Origin: Pseudomonas migulae NBRC 103157
GTDB taxonomy: Bacteria > Pseudomonadota > Gammaproteobacteria > Pseudomonadales > Pseudomonadaceae
Direction: 5' to 3'
DNA length: 64,000 bases
NCBI RefSeq assembly: GCF_002091715.1
Contig: NZ_BDAG01000003.1
Coordinates: forward strand, 1 to 64,000
This document shows, one piece after another, positions 36,139 to 45,416 of this stretch. Under the pieces are notes generated by a model. It did no database searches. It was not told the DNA's origin and saw only the letters and a list, made by a program, of their open reading frames with translations. Within the stretch, counting starts at the first letter, position 1, and every line of letters starts with the position of its first letter. A program made the translations under genes and the position numbers.

Positions 36139-36712
36139 TTCATGTCTCCACCGTCTTTCGGCCACCCTTCGCGGCCTTGTGACGCTGTGCCAGCACAGGC
36201 GTCGTCCACGCAGCACCCCAACTGGGCCGTAACGCGAGAGAAGGAGTCATTTATGACTTGCTGCTGGAGGAGACGACGGCAGTGCTACAGGTCAAACAAA
36301 AGGACGCGAGGCGTGCCGTGAGGTGGAAAGAGAAGTGATCTCTCTGATAGCGACATCAGAAGTGGAAAAAATATTGGCGAATCTGACGGCGTTCGCCGCC
36401 TGACCGGGCTCTAAGCGCTATGCGCTCCGGGTCAATGGAAGCCTTGTCCCGGCCATCCGGTGACGATCCCTTCGCAAGAACGAAAAGCCGCTAAGGGGTG
36501 CTGCCCCTGGCGCAACGCAAGGGTGAAGCTTTGCCCCGATGAACGGTATCCCCAGCCTTCCGCACCCATAAAAAAGCATGGGTTTGTGCAGGCCGGGTGA
36601 TCCCCCTCCCTTCACCGAGCCCTTGCGTTTTACCTCCCCGGTCTCGCCGACGGGCAGGGGTGCATGTGCGACCTCACGCACAGCACCCGAAGCCCTTAAA
36701 GGAGCCAAGACC
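36139..36712 (+). other. 574-base region: coding relic and long leader of ardA
   Basis: An open plus-strand frame with natural codons but no start (36183-36338; REGVIYDLLLEETTAVLQVK, then a stop) looks like the 3' end of a lost gene. From about 36400 to 36712 I see only GC-rich sequence with repeated CCGG/CACAGC motifs that precedes ardA, a long leader of the kind common before plasmid and ICE genes. Confidence 0.35.
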
Positions 36713-37225
36713 ATGACCACCGAACCCAGAATTTACGTTGCAGACCTGGCCGCCTATAACAGCGGATACTTTCACGGCGTTTGGATCGACGCTACATTGG
36801 ACGCGTCAGACATTCAGGATCAAATCAACGCCATGCTGGCGCAATCGCCGGTCGGGGACGCGGAGGAATACGCGATTCACGACTACGAAGGTTTTGATGG
36901 TTACAGCCTTGGCGAATACGCGGGGATTGACGCTGCGCATGAGGCCGCCTGTTTTATCGAAGAATTCCCGGCGTTCGGCGGGGCTCTGCTGGATCAGTTT
37001 TCCAGCGTTGAGGAGGCCCGGAAAGCAGCCGAGGAGGATTATTGCGGCAGCTATGAATCGCTGGCGGATTACGTGCAGGAGCTCACTGAGGAAACCACGG
37101 AGATTCCCGAAGTGTTGCGCTATTACATTGACTACGAAGCCATGGCCCGTGACATGGAGTTGAACGGCGACGTGTTCATCATCGAGGAGGGATACAAAAC
37201 GGTGCATATATTTTGGAATCGTTAA
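36713..37225 (+). CDS. ardA: antirestriction protein ArdA
   Basis: A 170-residue, very acidic protein, the normal ArdA length. It begins with the family pattern PRIYVADLAAYNSGYFHGVWID and contains EYAIHDYEGFD and an acidic C-terminal half. ArdA dimers mimic B-form DNA and inhibit type I restriction enzymes, protecting incoming conjugative DNA. AAAGGAG lies 8 bases before the ATG at 36713. Its presence marks this part as derived from a conjugative element. Confidence 0.93.
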   Translation: MTTEPRIYVADLAAYNSGYFHGVWIDATLDASDIQDQINAMLAQSPVGDAEEYAIHDYEGFDGYSLGEYAGIDAAHEAACFIEEFPAFGGALLDQFSSVEEARKAAEEDYCGSYESLADYVQELTEETTEIPEVLRYYIDYEAMARDMELNGDVFIIEEGYKTVHIFWNR

Positions 37226-37379
37226 CCTTGGGCGCTTAATCACAATGTCGAAATATAATCCGTCCCCGCATCCCCACAGGGGCGCGGCATGTTGAGGTCT
37301 TTGTCGGGCAATCAACGGACCGCACCGATTTCATCAGGTTACCTACTTCCGAGCAGGCGAGCGCCGTCCGAAAATGTGG

Positions 37380-37964
37380 TCAAACTTCAGGCATTGGCCG
37401 CCTTGTCCCTGACCTGATCTTCGCTACGGCCCGCCAGACAGTGGTCTTACTGACCTGCATGCGGGCAGCAATGACCTCCAGAGGCATGTCGTCGCAAATT
37501 GCCATGCGCTGAACGGTCAATTCCTGGCTCGGTGTCAGGGCCGCAGGCCGTCCCGGTTTGCGACCTCTTCGTTGAGCGGCTAGCATCCCAGCCTTCGTCC
37601 GCTCGGAAATTAATGCTCGTTCAAATTCCGCCACAGCGCCCGTGATGTGAAATACAAGCTTGCCTGCTGGCGTCTGGGTGTCGATTTGATCGGAAATTGA
37701 CCAGAAACCAATTCCCCGCCGCTCGAGCTTCCCAAGGGTCTTGATGAGGTCTTGCAACGAGCGGCCTAAGCGGTCGAGCTTCCAGACAACCAGCACGTCA
37801 CCGTCGCGCAGGGTGCGCAGGGCCGCATGGAGAGCCGGGCGACGTGTGAGGGCGCCGGATTTCTTCTCTTCAAAGATGCGCTCGCACCCGGCCTGTCGCA
37901 GGGCTTCGATTTGCAGGTCAAGAAGCTGGTCTTCTGTCGATACACGGGCGTACCCGATCTTCAT
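37380..37964 (-). CDS. serine recombinase, Tn3-resolvase/invertase family
   Basis: A 194-residue recombinase: MKIGYARVSTEDQ contains the catalytic Ser, with VWKLDRLGRSLQDLI and FHITGAVAEFERALISERT as the conserved core, and a C-terminal helix-turn-helix (MPLEVIAARMQVSKTTVWRAV). The ATG at 37964 gives the standard family start. No transposase is next to it, so it may be a plasmid-type multimer resolvase or a transposon remnant. It faces ardA convergently. Confidence 0.92.
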   Translation of the reverse strand: MKIGYARVSTEDQLLDLQIEALRQAGCERIFEEKKSGALTRRPALHAALRTLRDGDVLVVWKLDRLGRSLQDLIKTLGKLERRGIGFWSISDQIDTQTPAGKLVFHITGAVAEFERALISERTKAGMLAAQRRGRKPGRPAALTPSQELTVQRMAICDDMPLEVIAARMQVSKTTVWRAVAKIRSGTRRPMPEV

Positions 37965-38261
37965 GGTTCTGCCTTTCCCGCAGGCAGGCACCGCTGTCAA
38001 AAGGAGGGTCACACAGCCGCACTTACTGTTGTTCCGCAAAGGAACCTTTAAGGACTCTATTCACGAGATCTCAAAGAGTCAATTGCTACTGAGACTCCGC
38101 ACGCAACTACATACAGGCAGCACCAGGTTTCAAAAGGGTTCGTTTTCGGAACGTCATATTTAGTTCCCCTGGTGAGCCCCTGTGATGCCCATGGCGGAAT
38201 CCCGAGTGCATACCGGCGCATGCAACGCATCACCTTCTCTTTCGATCAAGGAGTCCCGGAT

Positions 38262-39116
38262 ATGACGACTTTGAAGATTCAGGCGATGCAGCGAGGGCAG
38301 GGGGCGTTTCCCTCCATGGACAGCCAGGAACGACTTCCATTTTCGAGTGACGACGCGATGTGCTTGGCTTCACCAGGAGGGCGGCGATGCGGTATCGCGC
38401 CACCTATTTCACGAGTGCTGAAATACCTTCCTCTTTCGCTGGCTTTCGCAACCACTTGCGTTTACGTCGGTAACGCCAACGCCGCCGATATCGGCGATTG
38501 CGACACACCTGAAGCAATGACCGCTCGCCTCAAGACCGAGGGCCAGCATTCGGTGGCGTCTGCGCAGATGATTGCGCCGGACAAGCGCCTGTTCGGAATG
38601 ATCTTCACGATGAGCGATGACCGGAAAGTCGGCTATATCCTGAAGGCAGACCAGCCGCTGGGGGATAGGGCGGGGCAGATTTGCATTTATGAGCGACTGG
38701 CGGACATACGGCTATATGACGCCCGCTCAGCGGGAATACCCAATGCGGCACTTCTGAAAGCCCCAGATGAGGACGCTGTTGCGAACTGCAAACGTCTCCA
38801 ACTAGCGGGGAAATTTCCGCAGGGAAACTGTTCTTCGCTGAATCAAGTTCTTCATCGCGTCGAGCCGCTTGGAGAGCGGGTCATGATTCAAGGCTTCACT
38901 GTTGCGAAGGGCCCATCAGGCATCTACCAGCCCACCAGCGGTGTGGTAACGGTTTCGGGCAATGTCAATGGAAGTATCAATGACGATCCCGCGCATCCGT
39001 CACGTGGTATCGTTGGCGGCATCGCCTACAGCTCGTTGCCCGACGGGGCAACGATCCTCAATGCGACCTTAGCCTATCCGAGGTACACCGAGTACGGGCT
39101 TGCTGCATTGAAATGA
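38262..39116 (+). CDS. hypothetical exported or membrane-anchored protein
   Basis: A 284-residue protein, MTTLKIQAMQRGQGAFPSMD at the start, with a late hydrophobic segment (YLPLSLAFATTCVYVGNANAAD, residues about 53-74) that ends in an A-x-A-like cleavage site. The mature part has two or more cysteine pairs and a C-terminal beta-rich region. AAGGAG precedes the ATG. The long charged N-terminus before the hydrophobic segment is odd; a start inside, nearer the segment, is possible. No family recognised. Confidence 0.6.
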   Translation: MTTLKIQAMQRGQGAFPSMDSQERLPFSSDDAMCLASPGGRRCGIAPPISRVLKYLPLSLAFATTCVYVGNANAADIGDCDTPEAMTARLKTEGQHSVASAQMIAPDKRLFGMIFTMSDDRKVGYILKADQPLGDRAGQICIYERLADIRLYDARSAGIPNAALLKAPDEDAVANCKRLQLAGKFPQGNCSSLNQVLHRVEPLGERVMIQGFTVAKGPSGIYQPTSGVVTVSGNVNGSINDDPAHPSRGIVGGIAYSSLPDGATILNATLAYPRYTEYGLAALK

Positions 39117-39122
39117 TCTCTG

Positions 39123-39923
39123 CTACAGGTTGAGGCCGGTAGCAGTGATCTCGGGCGCTGGCGGCGCTGAAGGCGCGGAGGCTGGCCGGACGACGGGTGG
39201 AGCGACCGCTGCAAAGGCAGTACCCAAGTCTTTCGCGGACTGGAATGGGGATTTGCGATCCTCATCAAGGGCCGATGCTGCGGACACTGCTGCGCGAGCC
39301 TGATCCGCCGAGGCCGATGGCGTGTTGCCTTTGTCAAGATGGTTCTGAGCGGTGGCGGCATCAATCGCCTTTCCCACGCGCGACCGATCCAGCTTGTGTT
39401 CTTCTTCAGTTTCCTCTGGAGTTAACGTCCCACGCCCGCGCTTGTCTTCGAGCTCTTTCTTGCGCCGGACGCTCGCCTTGAACTCGTCCTTCTCGTCCTC
39501 ACGGATAAGGCCCTTGCGAACGGCCCAGTCAGCATAGGCATCGGCGTTGTCGATGACATTCTGGCGGGCAGTCTGTGCCTGCGCGTTCGTCATCTGGACA
39601 CCGCCGACCGTGGTCATCTCTGTGTTCCAGCGGGCGAGGTTGGCCAACTCACGCGCTTCGCGCTCTTCTTTACGTTTTTGTTGATCGTGTAGCGCATGTT
39701 GCTGCGCGTTCGGGTTCACCGTCATACGGCTGGCTGAGAAGACGGCCTTGCCCGTCGAAGCCTGCGCCCCGAATAGGGTTTTCGAGATGTCGTGAAGATC
39801 GTTTTCGGGAACGCCGGGGTCCGCATCGGCGAAATTCGGCAGATCACTACGCCGATCTACCACAGGTTCCCTTGCTCCCGCAAGGGAACCACGAAAACCT
39901 GAACCTGGCTCTTGCTCTGTCAT
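39123..39923 (-). CDS. hypothetical protein with charged coiled coil and Ala/Pro tail
   Basis: A 266-residue hydrophilic protein. The middle (KRKEEREARELANLARWNTEM and KDEFKASVRRKKELEDKRGRG) is a charged coil; the end is Ala/Pro-rich (PPVVRPASAPSAPPAPEITAT). It has no membrane helix. It ends 6 bases from the end of the convergent exported-protein gene. It may be a conjugation accessory protein, but nothing specific shows this. Confidence 0.6.
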   Translation of the reverse strand: MTEQEPGSGFRGSLAGAREPVVDRRSDLPNFADADPGVPENDLHDISKTLFGAQASTGKAVFSASRMTVNPNAQQHALHDQQKRKEEREARELANLARWNTEMTTVGGVQMTNAQAQTARQNVIDNADAYADWAVRKGLIREDEKDEFKASVRRKKELEDKRGRGTLTPEETEEEHKLDRSRVGKAIDAATAQNHLDKGNTPSASADQARAAVSAASALDEDRKSPFQSAKDLGTAFAAVAPPVVRPASAPSAPPAPEITATGLNL

Positions 39924-40041
39924 GAACCACTTCCCATAACACTTATCAAAACATCCAGCAGCCTTGGATTGCAGGGGCCGGATATAGGTAGTTTATGGGA
40001 ATAAGATTAACAAGTTCTTAACTCAGGCGGCCTGAATAGTG

Positions 40042-40362
40042 TTAGGTATTTCCAGGAGGTTTAATAGAGCTATGTGTGGCCCTGTGCAAGTTAGCCAAGG
40101 TATCCTCTAAAGATGGACAAGGATGTGACAGTAGGTATGCGCTCATCTCAGTAGTTCTTGCCCGGGCGATTTTCTCGAAATCCGATCTTGTAAACTTGTT
40201 GTAATCCCATTCGCCTTGGCCTCGCTTAATCGATGGGCAAGGGTGTGACAGCAGATATGCGCTCATTTCAGCAGTTCCAGCTCGGGCGATTTTCTCGAAA
40301 TCTGCTCGAGTAAATTTGTTGTAATCCCATTCATCTTGGTCTTGCTTATTTGATTTGGGCAT
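40042..40362 (-). CDS. 106-aa protein made of two tandem repeats
   Basis: Two near-identical units of about 41 residues each contain WDYNKFTRADFEKIAR and EMSAYLLSHPCPS; they differ at only a few positions. Both the protein and the DNA (about 40095-40340) are repeated, so the duplication is recent. It starts 40 bases after the calcineurin-like gene on the same strand and is probably co-expressed. No known family; it may be a partner or regulator of the phosphoesterase. Confidence 0.7.
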   Translation of the reverse strand: MPKSNKQDQDEWDYNKFTRADFEKIARAGTAEMSAYLLSHPCPSIKRGQGEWDYNKFTRSDFEKIARARTTEMSAYLLSHPCPSLEDTLANLHRATHSSIKPPGNT

Positions 40363-40401
40363 TTAAATATCCTCATTGTTTAAGTTGCTTTAATGATTAC
40401 C

Positions 40402-42228
40402 TTAAATTAAACCGCCAATCAAGTTTAGTATGGGGCTTAGAAAAATCTCCAACTCCGCAAAATAGGTGTTAACATTATGTGAATTAAGATTCGAAGTTAG
40501 ATCGTTGTCCCTCATGATCTCTACATTAACTACTCCTGCCGGTGACTCATAGCCTCCGCAAAAAACTGGAAAGCAAATTAAAAATCTGTAGTCTCCATTT
40601 TCAATTTCATTCAGAATCTCTGATCGAACTGCATTTGGGATTTTGCTGTTAGAAAAATCAATTCTGTCGCAGTCAAGTGTCACCCTCTTTTTCTGGAGGA
40701 ATGCACGCGGAGCCCCAGGTAGAATGCGCAAAAGTGCGCCACTTTTAGAATGAAGTTCTACTGGTAAAGAAAAGCCTTTTCCACTACATCTATAAACTTT
40801 GTCTTTGCTGACTTCCAAAGGAGTTAGTATGTGTGAATATTGTTTTGCTCCGAAGACGAAGCGCAGCGAGGTGTCTTCCGATAAATACCTATCCTCCCAA
40901 GGGCGCGCTTTCATGACATTTGCTCTCGCGATGGGACGGTCACTATTCAGCCAATTCCCACTAATATCACAAACAGTGTCTAACAGCCCACGAAGCACAT
41001 TTTTTCTGTCGGCGCTCGGCTCAGCACCGTCAAAACCCTTCTTCGCCTCACTTCTCATAAGAATTTGGTAGTTTCTAATTTCGACGCTAGCCTGCACCGC
41101 AAATAAGCGAGCCTTTATTCGATAGAGGTCCTCAAAGGAGTTATTTGTCTTGGCGGGTTCTAATCTTCTAACTGGCAGTGCATTAGTTCCACCATCCTCT
41201 AGTAGTTTATATCCACCATCACCCGAGTGTGGAGTTATGGCTGGATTTACACCTTGGTGAATGACTGCCAGATACGGCCATTGCCGAAAAGTTGCAAGCC
41301 CTCCGCTTTTTTCGATGCGAATTAGGCTGTAACCATTAATTCTTTTTTCTTTTTTTTCACCTGAGGGTGCTTCAAAATGCTCCATGCCAAAAAGCGATGG
41401 AGCCTGGATGGAAAATCGCTCCTGCGCTCCGCCATATGATTCTCCAGAAGATAGTGGAATATGCATGTGGCCAAATGCGTGAAATAAAATTTCACCAGAG
41501 CGATGAACATCCCGCAGGAAAAATGCCTTCGAATCAGCATCAAGCCAGTTTAATGGGTGATGAGTGGCCAATATGACTGCATCATGCGAGCGGCACCATT
41601 CCCGAGGCGTAATATTGCCCGAAGCGTCCTTTTGTGTGAATATTGAATGGTATTGTGGAGAGGTTAATCCTAGCTGGCCTTCTGTTAGAGAATCTTTGAA
41701 ATGCAAATGAGCTGTGTTCAGCCCAATTACACCTAATTTGAGACCGTTCATTTCTACAGTTGCGGCAAAATCGCCAGGTATATCGCCATACAGGATTTTT
41801 GACGGATGTTTTTGCCGCTTCCACCATGTGTCATAGTTCTTAAACCAACCTCCCAGTGTTACGGAGTAATTACTCCAAAATTTGGATCTTTCCGATCGAA
41901 AATCTTTTAAAACCGCTTCGGTAATCTGCGCTTTGTTATCTGGCCGGGACATGTCGTGGTTTCCCGGTACTGCCAATATTGGGCAGGTTAGATCTAGTTT
42001 TCCTCGAAGTTGTTCTATTTTTTTATCAAGTTCGGCATACTGCGTCGAAGTGCCAGAAAAAACCAAATCACCAGTAAAAAGAATCAGATCAACTTTCTGA
42101 CTTTTAGACGACTGAAGCGCTGCCTTTACGCTATCAACAAAAAGATCCTCGAAACTCTCCCAGTGAGTGCAGACCCCTTCCTGTCCCCAATGAAGATCGC
42201 TTAGATGCAGAACGCAAATCGCATTCAC
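40402..42228 (-). CDS. calcineurin-like metallophosphoesterase with large C-terminal domain
   Basis: A 608-residue protein. The metal-binding motifs of the calcineurin superfamily are complete: SDLHWG (D11, H13), FTGDLVFSG (D54), PGNHD (N90, H91), ATHHP and AFGHMH. After about residue 340 comes a roughly 270-residue domain I do not recognise. Such long forms occur among putative defence effectors. The start is GTG, overlapping the stop of the upstream gene (GTGA), with AAAGGAGG before it. AT-rich codons contrast with the GC-rich upstream genes, so the gene was added to an older operon. Confidence 0.8.
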   Translation of the reverse strand: MNAICVLHLSDLHWGQEGVCTHWESFEDLFVDSVKAALQSSKSQKVDLILFTGDLVFSGTSTQYAELDKKIEQLRGKLDLTCPILAVPGNHDMSRPDNKAQITEAVLKDFRSERSKFWSNYSVTLGGWFKNYDTWWKRQKHPSKILYGDIPGDFAATVEMNGLKLGVIGLNTAHLHFKDSLTEGQLGLTSPQYHSIFTQKDASGNITPREWCRSHDAVILATHHPLNWLDADSKAFFLRDVHRSGEILFHAFGHMHIPLSSGESYGGAQERFSIQAPSLFGMEHFEAPSGEKKEKRINGYSLIRIEKSGGLATFRQWPYLAVIHQGVNPAITPHSGDGGYKLLEDGGTNALPVRRLEPAKTNNSFEDLYRIKARLFAVQASVEIRNYQILMRSEAKKGFDGAEPSADRKNVLRGLLDTVCDISGNWLNSDRPIARANVMKARPWEDRYLSEDTSLRFVFGAKQYSHILTPLEVSKDKVYRCSGKGFSLPVELHSKSGALLRILPGAPRAFLQKKRVTLDCDRIDFSNSKIPNAVRSEILNEIENGDYRFLICFPVFCGGYESPAGVVNVEIMRDNDLTSNLNSHNVNTYFAELEIFLSPILNLIGGLI

Positions 42229-42670
42229 TTCGCCTCCTTTATATCCGCATTGAATACGCGGGGGCGCTTTTCATCGCGGAACGGCATGTACTCGACGTTC
42301 GTCACACCAATCACGTCTTCAGAATAGCGCATATAGGCGTAAGTCAAGGTATTGAGCAGGCGCGGGTGATCCCGAAAATTTCAGCCTCGCGTGCAGTTAG
42401 ATAGTCCCAGGTCGTTTTAGCATTGGTGAGGTTGTAGTCGCGCTCTACCACCACTGGCTCGCGGTTGGCCTCTTCTACAAGTTCGCAGTACCGGACGAAG
42501 GGGCGCGGTGAGCACTTCTCATAGGGACTGCTGTCCGGGCGATTCAGCCTGAGCCCTGCCACTTTAGATGACCCTATCCAGGCCTGTGGGGCAGGGCCGG
42601 TCGGCCTGTCGGTTTTGCCAGCAGTTGTTGATCCGTTTGTGAACTTGCCTGTTGCCCGGGTTTTCCGCAT
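42225..42670 (-). pseudogene. frameshifted small gene between zinc-ribbon and phosphoesterase genes
   Basis: From the ATG at 42670 (TGGAGG upstream) the frame reads to ...LTAREAEIFGITR and then stops at 42344. One missing base near 42357 would rejoin it to LLNTLTYAYMRYSEDVIGVTNVEYMPF, ending at 42225, in overlap with the next start. The joined product would be about 148 residues. The function is unknown. The break is in a CGCGCG-like run, so a sequencing error is as likely as a mutation. Confidence 0.55.
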
Positions 42671-43152
42671 GAAACCTCCAGGCTGATCCCGCTGCTGACC
42701 ACACGTGCGCTGTGCTCACAGACCGGGCAGGTCATCCTCGGTTGACTGCCAATGCAAGACAGGTTGCCGCAACGGGGACACAGCACCACCTCAGGGTTAT
42801 CGCAGTGCGGGCAGCCCTGATAGTTGCCCAGCAGCAACGCACGCATATCCAGATCATTGTGCACGGCTTGAGTGCCCCCTTGCGCGGACGCGGGCGCATT
42901 GCGGCGCGAGATCACGTCGGTGATTTCCGCGCCTTTCTCGTGCAGTTTCAGGATCAGAAGAGCCGAGGCTTGCGGCACCTTGGAGCAATAGAGAATCCGT
43001 TCGCCATGCGATGGTTCCTGCATGGTGATCCTGGTATTGGGAATGGACGCGGCCTCGGGTACAGAAAGCTGCTTGCGGTTGAACGCTGCCAGTTCCTGTC
43101 GGGCCTTCTCCAACAAGCTCAGGGGCTTGTTTTGCTGTCTGGTTATGTCCAT
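42574..43152 (-). CDS. zinc-ribbon protein of an island operon
   Basis: A 192-residue protein with an N-terminal helical part and three CxxC-type knuckles (GCPHCDNPEVVLCPRCGNLSC, then MTCPVCEHSARVV) that would bind two zinc ions. It is TerY-C-like in appearance, but I cannot assign it. It overlaps the end of the J-domain gene by 10 bases and the next gene by 97 bases, so the order is operonic. Confidence 0.65.
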   Translation of the reverse strand: MDITRQQNKPLSLLEKARQELAAFNRKQLSVPEAASIPNTRITMQEPSHGERILYCSKVPQASALLILKLHEKGAEITDVISRRNAPASAQGGTQAVHNDLDMRALLLGNYQGCPHCDNPEVVLCPRCGNLSCIGSQPRMTCPVCEHSARVVSSGISLEVSCGKPGQQASSQTDQQLLAKPTGRPALPHRPG

Positions 43153-43769
43153 TTTCTTGCCCTCTTGATGTAGTCAACGGCATCGTTGACCTGCTGCATG
43201 AACACCTGATTGGGAAACGCTTTATCCGGGTGCAGAATCGCCGCTAGCTCGCGATGTCGGCTTTTAAGCATCGTCTTGTCGAGCGGCGTACTTTCCGAGA
43301 AACCCAGCACTTCGAGCGCCTGCGCATAACCGCTTTTTTCTGGTGCAGGTTTTTCTGGTTTCGGTGGCGGCTCTTCTTCACCCAGCATGTGGCGTTTGAA
43401 TTGCCCGAAGGTTGCGAATTCCTGGCGTCCGTACTTCCAGAACAACTGACGCAGCTTTACGTACTGGCCAACGGCGCGGGACAAATTCCTGCCCGCGAGG
43501 AAGCAAGGCTGATAAAAGAACATCCATGTGCCCCAAACGATGTTGAAAACCAGCGACAGGAATCCGATGACGAAAGCTTTCAGATAACGGCCCGTCCAGC
43601 TGGAGCCCTTTATGAGAAGACGCACCGTGAAGTCGATGAAGATCAAAGACTGCCGGAAGATCGCCCCAACCATCCACATCAGGAAGTTGAAAGCGATACA
43701 GGCGACGATGATCCCGCCACCTGCGGCGGCCACGATTTTTAAGTAGGGGTAGATTTGGTTAAACATCAT
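43143..43769 (-). CDS. membrane-anchored J-domain protein
   Basis: A 208-residue protein with two or more membrane helices (IVAAAGGGIIVACIAFNFLMWMVG; FVIGFLSLVFNIVWGTWMFFY) and a C-terminal J domain with the DnaK-stimulating motif HPD (AAILHPDKAFPNQVFMQQVNDAVDYIKRA). It would recruit DnaK to a membrane complex. The ATG pair at 43769/43766 follows GGAGG; the longer frame is ignored. It overlaps the upstream gene by 11 bases. Confidence 0.8.
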   Translation of the reverse strand: MMFNQIYPYLKIVAAAGGGIIVACIAFNFLMWMVGAIFRQSLIFIDFTVRLLIKGSSWTGRYLKAFVIGFLSLVFNIVWGTWMFFYQPCFLAGRNLSRAVGQYVKLRQLFWKYGRQEFATFGQFKRHMLGEEEPPPKPEKPAPEKSGYAQALEVLGFSESTPLDKTMLKSRHRELAAILHPDKAFPNQVFMQQVNDAVDYIKRARKWT

Positions 43770-44451
43770 TAAGTCCTCCAGGGGAGTGAGGCCATTCCCC
43801 ATCGATGTGGGGGTTCTTTCCTGCTCCGACGCGTTTCGCCTCGGCATCAAGGATCTGGTCGCAATGCTGCAAACGGGCAACGATGGCTGCCGCCTGCTGT
43901 CTGCCATATACGGTCATGAGATCGATGCGGTGACCCGCATACACCAGAACGACATGGAAGGAATCACCGTAATAAATGGGCGGTTGCAGGACCTGGCCGT
44001 TCGCTGCCGCTTTACGGGTGGCTAAGTCATGACACCGCTGTTCATGTTCAGCTTCGTCATGCGGCAGCAGCACAAAACGATGCTCGATGCGGCGGTCGTA
44101 GCTCTCCCAACCCGACAAACGTCTGACCTTGGCCTGGTCCATTCTCAGTTCGATCCGGGTGGTTACCCGGCACGCTTCCAGCGTCACCCAGCGCAACAGG
44201 TAATATCCGAGCACCGTCACCCCAATTGCCGCCACCAGGTCCTGCAGATACAGATGACGCTCCTGGAGCAGGGGGATGAAATTGACCGCCGCCAGCCCCA
44301 GCCCGATGACGGAACTGATCCCATTCGCCAGCTTGGCCCGAATAGGGGTCAGCTCGCGCGGCGTAACCTTGAACGACAGCAGACCGGCTTCGTCGGTCGT
44401 TTGCCTGGTGGGGGGACGCCCTGTAAGTGGGCTTTTCATCGGAGAGTTCAT
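43759..44451 (-). CDS. two-helix membrane protein, first gene of the J-domain operon
   Basis: A 230-residue protein with a hydrophilic N-terminus, two membrane helices (ISSVIGLGLAAVNFIPLL; LVAAIGVTVLGYYLLRWVTL) and a C-terminal soluble domain. GAGGAC precedes the ATG. It is the first gene of a minus-strand run reaching 40042. No family recognised; such gene sets occur on conjugative islands. Confidence 0.7.
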   Translation of the reverse strand: MNSPMKSPLTGRPPTRQTTDEAGLLSFKVTPRELTPIRAKLANGISSVIGLGLAAVNFIPLLQERHLYLQDLVAAIGVTVLGYYLLRWVTLEACRVTTRIELRMDQAKVRRLSGWESYDRRIEHRFVLLPHDEAEHEQRCHDLATRKAAANGQVLQPPIYYGDSFHVVLVYAGHRIDLMTVYGRQQAAAIVARLQHCDQILDAEAKRVGAGKNPHIDGEWPHSPGGLNDV

Positions 44452-44555
44452 GGCAACGTCCTCAACTGATTGCGTTAGGAGCTACGCTGACACAATGGTC
44501 AATGAAGCTTTCCTCGCTGGTTCCTCGCGCCCATTGCGTTTGAAGGGGAAGGGAT

Positions 44556-45383
44556 ATGGATGTTGAAGAGATCGAATTTACTGAGTGGCAAATCGATGAA
44601 ATTCGGAACGCGTTGAATTACTACAGGATTACGAAGACCAGTAATGGACAACAAATTTCATGGGAGCAGGTGCGTGATGAAATAATTTATTCCGATGTGA
44701 ATCGCGAAAAATACGAATTGGATGACAAAGAGCTTGAGTTTAAATCGGAGTCGTTACGCCGCTTCGCGGCTGGAACAAATGTTTTAAAGCAAACAAAATT
44801 AAAAGATGTAACGCGATTTTTAATTGATGACGGACTTTTAAAGCTGAGTGATCTTGAAGAGGTTGACGTTTATCTTAAGGGGATGTTGGCCGCCCATAAA
44901 TATTTGGCTGCAAGTTCTGAATCCTCAAATGATTTTATCATGAATGTCGAAGGTACTTATTCGGCGTGCCTTGAAAGCATCGGCGGAATGTGGGAGACTT
45001 TTACACTTCGCATTATTGCTGATCCGTCTGGAAGATTCGTGCGAGTAGCAGAAATGTATGAGGTCAGTGCGCACAACATATTTGAATTAAATACCCTAAA
45101 GGCGCGTGACGCCTATACAACAATACGCGAGCATAGAACCGGCTACGGATTTGCAGTTACGGAAGATAATTGTCTTCATGTATTTTTAAGTGAGAATAGC
45201 CCAGTTCCCAGTGCAGCTTATGTCCAGACTGGATGGCTCAGTAGCGACTATCCTATTCTCGATATATGCCTCCTGCGGCATGGGCTAAGACATTTACCTA
45301 CTCGTCATTATCTGGCACACCCCGATGGGTCGACCCAGCTATTTAATGCATTTAAATTTATTCCGACGGGCCTTCCAGTTTAA
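44556..45383 (+). CDS. hypothetical soluble protein, 275 aa
   Basis: Begins MDVEEIEFTEWQIDEIRNAL. The first 100 residues look like a small DNA-binding or adaptor helix bundle (IRNALNYYRITKTSNGQQISWEQVRDEI), the rest is a beta-rich domain ending FNAFKFIPTGLPV. No known family. AAGGGA lies upstream. It is divergent from the J-domain operon and precedes the ankyrin gene by 33 bases. Confidence 0.65.
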   Translation: MDVEEIEFTEWQIDEIRNALNYYRITKTSNGQQISWEQVRDEIIYSDVNREKYELDDKELEFKSESLRRFAAGTNVLKQTKLKDVTRFLIDDGLLKLSDLEEVDVYLKGMLAAHKYLAASSESSNDFIMNVEGTYSACLESIGGMWETFTLRIIADPSGRFVRVAEMYEVSAHNIFELNTLKARDAYTTIREHRTGYGFAVTEDNCLHVFLSENSPVPSAAYVQTGWLSSDYPILDICLLRHGLRHLPTRHYLAHPDGSTQLFNAFKFIPTGLPV

Positions 45384-45416
45384 GGCTGCAATATTTAATC
45401 GATACTCGGGAAAATC

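Noticed and set aside
40095..40340. Repeat pair considered as a CRISPR-like array
   Set aside because: There are only two adjacent units of about 120 bases, in frame within a gene and without spacers; it is a coding duplication.
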